Source: Tabrizicola soli
Lineage (GTDB): Bacteria > Pseudomonadota > Alphaproteobacteria > Rhodobacterales > Rhodobacteraceae
Assembly: GCF_015999335.1 (NCBI RefSeq)
Contig: NZ_JAEACP010000009.1
Coordinates: 124,001-188,000, forward strand
Length of the DNA: 64,000 nt
Reading direction: 5' to 3'
The notes below the pieces were generated by a model. The model worked only from the letters and a program-made list of their open reading frames with translations. It did no database searches and was not told where the DNA came from. Positions 40,517 through 46,795 of the stretch are shown here, piece after piece (the first letter of the stretch is position 1; each line of letters starts with the position of its first letter). Made by a program: the position numbers and the translations under genes.

Positions 40517-41914
40517 ATGCCGCAGCCCTTCACCAGCTTTGTCATCCTTGCCGGAATGCGCACCGGCTCGAACTTCCTGGAAGCGAACCTGAACGCGCTG
40601 CCCGGCGTCGTCAGCCATGGCGAGGTGTTCAATCCGCATTTCATCGGCAAGCAGAACGTGACCGAACTGTTCGGGATCACGCTTGAAGCCCGCGAGGCGA
40701 ACCCCAGGCCGCTTCTGCGCAAGCTGCGGACCGAGAGCCCCGGTCTTTCGGGCTTTCGCTTCTTCCACGACCACGATCCCCGCGTGCTGGACATCCTGCT
40801 CGCCGATCCCGCCTGCGCCAAGATCATCCTCACCCGCAATCCGGTCGACAGCTATGTCAGCTGGCAGATCGCCCGCGCGACCGGCCAGTGGAAGCTGACC
40901 GATGCCAAGCGCCTGAAAACCGCGACCGCCCGCTTTGATGAGGGCGAATTCCGCGACCACCTTTCCGCAGAGCAATCTTTCCAGCGACAGATCCTCCATG
41001 GGCTGCAGACCTCGGGCCAGACCGCCTTCGTGCTGGATTACGAGGACCTGGCCTCGGTCGAGGTCCTGAACGGCCTCGCCGCCTTCCTTGGCGTCGAAGG
41101 GCGGCTCAAGGCGGTGGATGACACGCTGAAGAAGCAGAACCCCGAGGCGCTGGAGGACAAGCTTGAGAACCCGCAGGACCTGGCCGCCGCCGTCGCCCGG
41201 GCCGATCTCTTCGCCCTCGCCCGCTCTCCGGTGTTCGAGCCGCGCCGCCCCGCGGCGATTCCCCATGTCACCGCCGCGCGCGACGCACCCCTCCTGTTCT
41301 TCCCCGTCCGCTCCGGCCCCGAGGGTGCGGTCCGCGACTGGCTTTCCTCCCTTGGCGGGCTGGTCGAAGGCTTCGACAACCGCACGCTGCGCCAGTGGAA
41401 ACGCGACCATCCCGGCCACCGCGCCTTTACCGTGGTGCGCCATCCTCTCCTCCGCGCGCATGTCGCCTTCCGCGAGAAGATCGTCTCGGGCCAGCTGGCC
41501 GACCAGCGCCGCAGCCTGATCCGCGCCTGGAAGGCCAACCTGCCCGATCCCGGCCGGCCCTTCCCCGATCCGGCGGCCGAGCGCGAGGCGTTTCTGGTGT
41601 TCCTGAACTGGTGCCGCCTCGCGACCTCGGGCCAGACCGGCAACCGGGTCGATCCGAACTGGGCCAGCCAGAGCGCGATCCTGCAGGGCTTTGCCGGCTT
41701 CCACCCCCTCGACCTCGTGATCCGCGAGGACTGTCTGCCCCGGTCTCTGGCCTTCCTCGCCGCCGAGATCGGCGTGACTGCCCCGCCCCCGCCCGCGGCC
41801 GACCCGGCCGCGCAGGCGCTGGCCACGATCTGGGACGAAAGCCTCGAGACCGCCGCCGAGGCTGCCTATGCGCGCGACTACACCGGCTTCGGCTTCACCC
41901 GCTGGCGCATGTGA
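40517..41914 (+). CDS. NodH-like sulfotransferase with second, sulfotransferase-like C-terminal region
   Basis: A 465-residue protein. The N-terminal domain has both PAPS motifs: a 5'-phosphosulfate loop GMRTGSNFLEANL (about residues 13-25) and the 3'-phosphate site ILTRNPVDSYVSWQIA (about 104-119). The C-terminal region (about 255-465) has a second, weaker sulfotransferase-like pattern, FFPVRSGPEGAVRDWL with VVRHPLLRAHVAF, but lacks a clear 5' loop. Rhodobacterales homologues are often labelled NodH, after rhizobial Nod-factor sulfation; no Nod genes are present here. It is the last gene of the galU-led run and probably sulfates a glycan made by its neighbours; PAP released would be cleared by CysQ. 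Confidence 0.85.
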   Translation: MPQPFTSFVILAGMRTGSNFLEANLNALPGVVSHGEVFNPHFIGKQNVTELFGITLEAREANPRPLLRKLRTESPGLSGFRFFHDHDPRVLDILLADPACAKIILTRNPVDSYVSWQIARATGQWKLTDAKRLKTATARFDEGEFRDHLSAEQSFQRQILHGLQTSGQTAFVLDYEDLASVEVLNGLAAFLGVEGRLKAVDDTLKKQNPEALEDKLENPQDLAAAVARADLFALARSPVFEPRRPAAIPHVTAARDAPLLFFPVRSGPEGAVRDWLSSLGGLVEGFDNRTLRQWKRDHPGHRAFTVVRHPLLRAHVAFREKIVSGQLADQRRSLIRAWKANLPDPGRPFPDPAAEREAFLVFLNWCRLATSGQTGNRVDPNWASQSAILQGFAGFHPLDLVIREDCLPRSLAFLAAEIGVTAPPPPAADPAAQALATIWDESLETAAEAAYARDYTGFGFTRWRM

Positions 41915-41977
41915 TGCGGGCGCACAGGGTCGAGAAACCCTGCGCGCCCTTGATTCGTCTGAACGCGCCGAACCGGC

Positions 41978-42442
41978 TCAGGCCGCCTGGGGGGCCTTGG
42001 CTTCGGTCAGGATCGCATACAGCTTGGCCGGATCGTTGTTCGCCCGCAGCTTCGCCAGGACCCCCTGGTCGCGCATCGTCCGGCTGACCAGGGCCAGCGC
42101 CTTCAGATGGTCGACCCCCCCGTCCTTCGGGGCGAAGAGGCCGAAGACCAGATCCACCGGCTGCCGGTCCACGCTGTCGTAATCCAAGGGCTTCTCCAGC
42201 CGGACGAAGACGCCGACGATCCCCTTCAGGTCCTCCAGCCGGGCATGGGGCAGGGCGATGCCATGTCCCACGCCGGTCGGGCCCAGCGTCTCCCGCTCCT
42301 GCAGCCCGTCGATGGCCACCGCCGCCGACATCCCGTAGGCCTGCGCCGCGATCTCTCCCAGCTCCTGGAAAAGCCGCTTCTTCGAGGTGAACTGCCCAAC
42401 CACCTTGACGGCAGCCGGCACGAGTAGCTTGGAGAGTTCCAT
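41978..42442 (-). CDS. ptsN: Nitrogen-PTS EIIA component PtsN
   Basis: A 154-residue regulatory phosphocarrier, the last member of the PtsP-NPr-PtsN cascade. The phosphorylated histidine is in GHGIALPHARL near residue 66. The length matches E. coli PtsN. The preceding in-frame GTG 24 nt upstream is less likely than the ATG at 42442, which gives the standard MELSKLL start. It lies 33 nt after hpf on the same strand, the same neighbourhood as in many proteobacteria (hpf-ptsN), though rpoN is absent here. PtsN controls K+ transport and carbon/nitrogen signalling in other species. Confidence 0.93.
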   Translation of the reverse strand: MELSKLLVPAAVKVVGQFTSKKRLFQELGEIAAQAYGMSAAVAIDGLQERETLGPTGVGHGIALPHARLEDLKGIVGVFVRLEKPLDYDSVDRQPVDLVFGLFAPKDGGVDHLKALALVSRTMRDQGVLAKLRANNDPAKLYAILTEAKAPQAA

Positions 42443-42475
42443 CGTCGGGCTTTGTTCCCGCGCCACGTCGGCGCC

Positions 42476-43051
42476 TTACCTGCTGTTGCGCGGGTCGATC
42501 CAGCCGATGTTCCCGTCATCGCGACGATACACCACGTTCACGCCCCCATGTCCTTCGTTCCGGAAGACCAGCATGCGATGTCCGGCAAGCTCCAGCTGCA
42601 TCACGGCCTCGCCGACGGTGATCGAAGGAATCTTCGCTTCCATCTCGGCAATGACGACGGGCTGGAGCGTATCGGGCTCCGCATCCTCGGTCTCATCGGA
42701 CGCGGCGAGGATATACGAGGACCCACCGGCGAATTCAACAGGGGCCGTGCGGTGGTTGTGGTGGTTGCGGATCCGCCGCTTGTAGCGCCGCAGCTGCTTG
42801 TCCAGCTTCTCGCGGCAGCTTTCGAAGGCGGCATAGATCTCGACCGCGTGACCCTTGGCCTGGGCGTTCAGGCCGGTGGACAGGTGAATCACCGTCTCGC
42901 AGACATATTCGTGCGCCGAACGCGAGAAAACCACGATGCATTCGGTGGGGCGCTGGGCGTATTTTTCGACCAGCTCGCCCATTTCCGATTTCACATGGGT
43001 TTGAAGAGCCTCACCGACGTCGATCTGTTTCCCACTGATCTGATAGCGCAT
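42476..43051 (-). CDS. hpf: Ribosome hibernation-promoting factor, long form
   Basis: A 191-residue protein that inactivates ribosomes by 100S dimer formation. The N-terminal S30AE/YfiA domain (1-105) has MRYQISGKQIDVGEALQTHV and ECIVVFSRSAHEYVCETVIH, shown by its leading 20-residue segments. A linker (about 105-130) is acidic, and the C-terminal dimerisation domain (about 133-190) includes GEAVMQLELAGHRMLVFRNE and VVYRRDDGNIGWIDP. The long form is typical outside gammaproteobacteria. A stem-loop lies just upstream of its ribosome site. It has its own candidate promoter in the gap after lptB. Confidence 0.95.
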   Translation of the reverse strand: MRYQISGKQIDVGEALQTHVKSEMGELVEKYAQRPTECIVVFSRSAHEYVCETVIHLSTGLNAQAKGHAVEIYAAFESCREKLDKQLRRYKRRIRNHHNHRTAPVEFAGGSSYILAASDETEDAEPDTLQPVVIAEMEAKIPSITVGEAVMQLELAGHRMLVFRNEGHGGVNVVYRRDDGNIGWIDPRNSR

Positions 43052-43074
43052 GGCCTCTCCTTTCGCATGCTTTC

Positions 43075-43104
43075 CGGCCGGTTCGGGTCAGTCCCAACCG
43101 GCCG
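43075..43104 (-). promoter_or_regulatory. Stem-loop in the hpf leader
   Basis: CGGCCGGTT pairs with AACCGGCCG (9 bp), extended inward by GGG/CCC around a TCAGT loop with one bulged base. On the reverse strand it lies about ten bases before AAAGGAGAGG, the hpf ribosome site. No T-run is present, so a role in mRNA stability or ribosome access is more likely than termination. Confidence 0.6.
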
Positions 43105-43214
43105 ATCCCCTACACAAGAGATGGAAAGAACGTAGCGCCACGCAAGAACGGCCGGCAGAAGACTTCGCGGCAGGACGGGACCGAACAGGGGCAAGTGACG
43201 CACGCATTGAAGGT

Positions 43215-43244
43215 ATTTGGCGCACCCGCGATGCGGCTTGTCAA
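43215..43244 (-). promoter_or_regulatory. Candidate hpf promoter
   Basis: On the reverse strand a perfect -35 TTGACA is followed after 18 bp by CCAAAT, matching 3 of 6 positions of the -10 consensus. It lies 12 nt beyond the lptB stop, so hpf-ptsN may be expressed independently of the lpt genes. The leader would be about 155 nt and contains the stem-loop at 43075-43104. Confidence 0.4.
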
Positions 43245-43255
43245 CCGGGTCCTTT

Positions 43256-44017
43256 TCAGATGATGCGGAAGTTCTCGCCCAGGTAAACGCGCCGCACCGT
43301 CTCGTCGCGGACGACCTCATCCGTCGTCCCGCTCATCAGCACCTTGCCGTCATGCAGGATATAGGCGCGGTCGACGATCTCCAGCGTCTCGCGGACGTTG
43401 TGGTCGGTGATCAGCACCCCGATTCCCCGCGCCTTAAGGTCATGCACCAGATGGCGGATTTCCCCCACCGCGATCGGGTCCACCCCGGCGAAGGGCTCGT
43501 CCAGGAGCAGGTATTTCGGATCCGCCGCCAGGCAGCGCGCGATTTCCACCCGCCGCCGCTCGCCGCCCGAAAGGGCCAGCGCGGGGGTCCGCCGCAGATG
43601 GGTGATGGAAAATTCGCTCAAGAGCTCTTCCAGCCGCTCGCGCCGCTTGTGGCGGTCGGGCTCGGCGATCTCCAGCACGGCCAGGATGTTGTCCTCGACG
43701 CTCAGGCCCCGGAAGATGCTCACCTCCTGCGGCAGGTAGCCGATTCCCAGCCGGGCGCGGCGATACATCGGCAGGGCGGTCACGTCCTTGCCGTCGATCA
43801 GCACCTGACCGCCCTCGGGCGTCACCAGCCCGGCGATCGAGTAGAAGCAGGTCGTCTTGCCCGAGCCGTTCGGCCCCAGAAGCGCCACCACCTCGCCCCG
43901 GCGCAGATCCAGGCTGACATCGCGGATCACCGGCCGCTTCTTGTAGCTTTTGCGCAGGGACCGGACCTGAAGCCCGCCCGCGCCCTCGGTGATCGTCAGT
44001 TCCGGCTTTGCCGCCAT
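43256..44017 (-). CDS. lptB: LPS export ABC transporter ATPase LptB
   Basis: A 253-residue ATPase that powers LPS extraction with LptFG. Walker A is GPNGSGKTT (about residues 53-61), the signature is LSGGERRRVEIAR (about 156-168) and Walker B is YLLLDEPFAGVDP (about 176-188). It shares one base with lptA (TGATG). LptB here is slightly longer than the 241-residue E. coli protein because of an N-terminal extension (MAAKPELTITEGAGG). LptF and LptG are not in the window. Confidence 0.96.
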   Translation of the reverse strand: MAAKPELTITEGAGGLQVRSLRKSYKKRPVIRDVSLDLRRGEVVALLGPNGSGKTTCFYSIAGLVTPEGGQVLIDGKDVTALPMYRRARLGIGYLPQEVSIFRGLSVEDNILAVLEIAEPDRHKRRERLEELLSEFSITHLRRTPALALSGGERRRVEIARCLAADPKYLLLDEPFAGVDPIAVGEIRHLVHDLKARGIGVLITDHNVRETLEIVDRAYILHDGKVLMSGTTDEVVRDETVRRVYLGENFRII

Positions 44018-44502
44018 CAGTTGCCGCCCGGCACGAAGGTCGTGGTCACCCGGCCTTCCATGATGCCGGTCCCGTCCTTCAGGTTGATCGTCAGCTTCTG
44101 TCCTTGCATGGTCGAGCCGGCCTGCGCCAGCTGCACATTGCCGGTCAGCACGATCACGCCGGTTTCGATGGTATAGACCGCCTCTTCGGCGCTGGCCTTG
44201 TCGGCCAGGTTGGTGATCGTCACCCCGCCGCTGGCCAGAAGCTCCTTGATCTGCGACTGGTCGGTGCCATAGCGCACATCGACCTTGGCCGCCGCCAGCG
44301 TCATCTCGCCCTGCTTTACCTGGACATTGCCGCTGAACACCGCGCTGCCGTCGGCGTTGTTGACCGCAAGCTGGTCGGCCGTAACCTCGACCGGCTGGCT
44401 CGTGTCCTGCTCCAGATCGCCGAAGGCGATGGTCGCCTGCTGCGCCTGGGCCATCCCGGCGGCAAGGCCAAGCATCAGGATCAATGCGCGATGGAATGCC
44501 AT
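44017..44502 (-). CDS. lptA: LPS transport periplasmic protein LptA
   Basis: A 161-residue periplasmic bridge protein. A signal peptide (MAFHRALILMLGLAAGMAQA) precedes an OstA-like beta-jellyroll, with VTADQLAVNNADGSAVFSGN then VQVKQGEMTLAAAKVDV. GGVTITNLADKASAEEAVY is the second repeat. The ATG at 44502 is preferred, with GAGGTT seven bases upstream; an in-frame start at 44517 overlaps lptC's end and adds MRFRR. It is coupled to lptB. Confidence 0.92.
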   Translation of the reverse strand: MAFHRALILMLGLAAGMAQAQQATIAFGDLEQDTSQPVEVTADQLAVNNADGSAVFSGNVQVKQGEMTLAAAKVDVRYGTDQSQIKELLASGGVTITNLADKASAEEAVYTIETGVIVLTGNVQLAQAGSTMQGQKLTINLKDGTGIMEGRVTTTFVPGGN

Positions 44503-44513
44503 TCGTCGGAACC

Positions 44514-45161
44514 TCACGGGCCTGCGCCGCCCGGCAGATATACCAGCCGGACGCCTTGGGTGAAAACCAGAAGATAGGCGCCCGGGGTCACGTTGTCCTG
44601 ACTCAGGGTCATGCCGCCCGCAACGATATCGCCCGCCGGGCCTTTCGCCCGCACCTCGCCCCGGCTCTCCAGGCCCGAACGGTCCAGCTGCGCCGCGATC
44701 TCGGGTGTATCCAGCACATAGCCGCTGCTGGTCGTGACCTTGACTCCGCCCGACAGCACCACCTGCTTCGCCGCATCGTCCATCACCGCCGTCGCCGCAT
44801 GCAACTCGGTCCGGGCGCCGTCGGGGGTATCGAGGTCCAGCCGCAGGCCGCGCGCCTCGGCCGGGGTATCGGTCGCCTCGGGGCGTGCTTCCTCGGCGGT
44901 CAGGGTCAGGGCCGCGCCGTCGCTGGTGGTCCCGGCATAGCTGGGGGCGGTCATCCGCGGCTCGCGGGCCAGTTCCTCGACATCGACCTCGGCGTAAGGC
45001 AGGGCGTCCTCGGGGTCGATGCGGTCGGCCACGAGGAACAGCGTCGACAGGATCGCCAGCGCGGCCAGCGGCAGGGCGACCTTGAGCCAGCCCACCACCC
45101 GCGTATGCTTGTCGATCCCCGCCACCTCAGGCAACCCCGGCGCGCAGGCAGTCGTGGACAT
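44514..45161 (-). CDS. lptC: LPS export protein LptC
   Basis: A 215-residue bitopic inner-membrane protein. After a polar N-terminus there is one transmembrane helix, VVGWLKVALPLAALAILSTL (about residues 22-41), then a periplasmic LptC domain with MTAPSYAGTTSDGAALTLTA. Within the alphaproteobacterial lpt cluster this is the expected gene between kdsD and lptA. Its start overlaps kdsD by 35 nt. It hands LPS from LptBFG to LptA. Confidence 0.88.
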   Translation of the reverse strand: MSTTACAPGLPEVAGIDKHTRVVGWLKVALPLAALAILSTLFLVADRIDPEDALPYAEVDVEELAREPRMTAPSYAGTTSDGAALTLTAEEARPEATDTPAEARGLRLDLDTPDGARTELHAATAVMDDAAKQVVLSGGVKVTTSSGYVLDTPEIAAQLDRSGLESRGEVRAKGPAGDIVAGGMTLSQDNVTPGAYLLVFTQGVRLVYLPGGAGP

Positions 45162-46089
45162 GCAGGATGCCGATGGCGCGGCTCTTGTCCTCGCCCGTGA
45201 CCAGAAGGCAGGTGATCTTGCGGTCGTTCATCAGGGCCAGCGCCTCGCCGGCAAGTGCTTCGGTCCCGATGGTGCGCGGGTTCCGCGTCATCACCTCGCC
45301 CGCGACATGCGACAGAAGCCCGTCCAGATGCCGCCGCAGGTCGCCGTCGGTGATGATCCCGGCCAGTGCGCCATCGGCATCCGTCACGCCGACCACGCCA
45401 AAGCCCCTGCGGCTGATCTCGACCAGCACTTCGCCCATGGCCATGTCCATCGGCACCAGCGGCGGGTCGTCATGCATCAGATCCCGCACCTTCAAGAGCC
45501 GCGCCCCCAGCTTGCCGCCGGGGTGGAAGACGCGGAAATGCTCGGGTGTGAAGGCGCGATGCTCCATCAGCGCGATGGCCAGCGCATCGCCCAGCGCCAG
45601 CGTCATCGTGGTGGAGGTGGTGGGCACGATGCCCTTTTCGCAGGCCTCCGGCACCTGCGGCAGCAGGATCGCCACATCCGCCTGCCGCATCAGGGTCGAG
45701 CCCTCGCGCCCCGCCACGCCGATCAGCGGAATGCCGAACCGCTTGGCATGGGCCAGGATATCCGCCAGTTCCGGCGTCTCGCCCGAGTTCGACAGCACGA
45801 TCAGCACGTCGCCCTCGGCCACCATGCCCAGGTCGCCATGGCTTGCCTCGGCCGGATGGACGAAATGCGCCGGCGTTCCCGTGCTGGCGAAGGTCGCCGC
45901 GATCTTGCGGGCGATATGCCCCGACTTCCCCATGCCCGAGACGATCACCCGCCCCTTCGCCGCCATCAGCAGAGCGACCGCCGCGCCGAAGCTGTCCCCC
46001 AGCGCGCCCGCCAGAGTCTCCAGCGCCCCGGCCTCGCGCCGGATCACCCGGCGGCCGGTCGCCAGGAAATCAGTGGAGGAAGATGTCAT
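45127..46089 (-). CDS. kdsD: D-arabinose-5-phosphate isomerase, KpsF/GutQ type
   Basis: A 320-residue enzyme that makes arabinose-5-phosphate, the KDO precursor. The SIS domain (residues about 40-175) has VSGMGKSGHIARKIAATFAS and VLSNSGETPEL. The two CBS domains lie at about 205-262 and 270-320 (for example IITDGDLRRHLDG). The length and domains match KdsD/KpsF. It overlaps rnd by 20 nt and lptC by 35 nt, so the whole cluster is closely packed. Its product feeds kdsB, encoded at 34.9 kb. Confidence 0.94.
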   Translation of the reverse strand: MTSSSTDFLATGRRVIRREAGALETLAGALGDSFGAAVALLMAAKGRVIVSGMGKSGHIARKIAATFASTGTPAHFVHPAEASHGDLGMVAEGDVLIVLSNSGETPELADILAHAKRFGIPLIGVAGREGSTLMRQADVAILLPQVPEACEKGIVPTTSTTMTLALGDALAIALMEHRAFTPEHFRVFHPGGKLGARLLKVRDLMHDDPPLVPMDMAMGEVLVEISRRGFGVVGVTDADGALAGIITDGDLRRHLDGLLSHVAGEVMTRNPRTIGTEALAGEALALMNDRKITCLLVTGEDKSRAIGILHVHDCLRAGVA

Positions 46090-46684
46090 TCACGTTTTCC
46101 CAGCCCAGAAGATCCAGCTCGGCCCGGGTCGGCAGGAAGGCGAAGCACCGCTCCGCCAGTTCCATCCGCCCCTCGCGCTTCAGCCGCCCCTCAAGCTCCG
46201 CCTTCAGCGCATGCAGATACAGCACGTCCGAGGCTGCATATTCCTTCTGCGCCTCGGTCAGCACCTCCGCCCCCCAGTCGCTGGTCTGCTGCTGCTTCGA
46301 AACGTCGACGCCCACCAGATCGGCCAGCAGGTACTTCAGCCCGTGCCGGTCGGTGAAGGTCCGCACCAGCTTGGACGCGATCTTGGTGCACCAGACCGGG
46401 GCGGTCGTCACCCCGAACGCCTTCTTCATCACCGCGATGTCGAAGCGGCCATAGTGGAACAGCTTCAGCACCGCCGGATCGGCCAAAAGCCGCTCCAGGT
46501 TCGGCGCGCGCTCCTGCCCCTTCGCGATCTGCACCAGATGCGCGTCCCCCGTCCCGTCCGAGAGCTGCACCACGCACAGCCGGTCGCGGCGCGGATCCAG
46601 CCCCATGGTCTCGGTGTCGATCGCCACCACCGGGCCCAGCGTCAGCCCGTCGGGAAGGTCGTTTCGGTGCAGATGAATGGCCAC
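46070..46684 (-). CDS. rnd: Ribonuclease D-like 3'-5' exonuclease
   Basis: A 204-residue DEDDy exonuclease. VVAIDTETMGLDP (about residues 19-31) is ExoI with D-x-E; LFHYGRFDIAVM (about 74-85) is ExoII, and EYAASDVLYL (about 150-159) is ExoIII with the tyrosine. There is no HRDC domain, as is usual for the short alphaproteobacterial form. A GTG at 46684 gives the usual AIHLHRNDLP start and has AGGAG seven nt upstream; an earlier in-frame start at 46726 lacks support. First gene of the rnd-kdsD-lptCAB run. Confidence 0.92.
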   Translation of the reverse strand: MAIHLHRNDLPDGLTLGPVVAIDTETMGLDPRRDRLCVVQLSDGTGDAHLVQIAKGQERAPNLERLLADPAVLKLFHYGRFDIAVMKKAFGVTTAPVWCTKIASKLVRTFTDRHGLKYLLADLVGVDVSKQQQTSDWGAEVLTEAQKEYAASDVLYLHALKAELEGRLKREGRMELAERCFAFLPTRAELDLLGWENVNDIFLH

Positions 46685-46795
46685 GGGTCGGATCTCCTGA
46701 AATCCCACCCGGATTACGCCCGGCACCCAACGGGGTCAACACTGGCGGGCCGCACGGCCCCGCGCTAGGCTGAAGCCACCCCAGAAGGCACCCCG

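Noticed and set aside
43052-43255. Small gene between hpf and lptB
   Set aside because: No frame with a plausible start and ribosome site; the gap holds a promoter-like element and a stem-loop.
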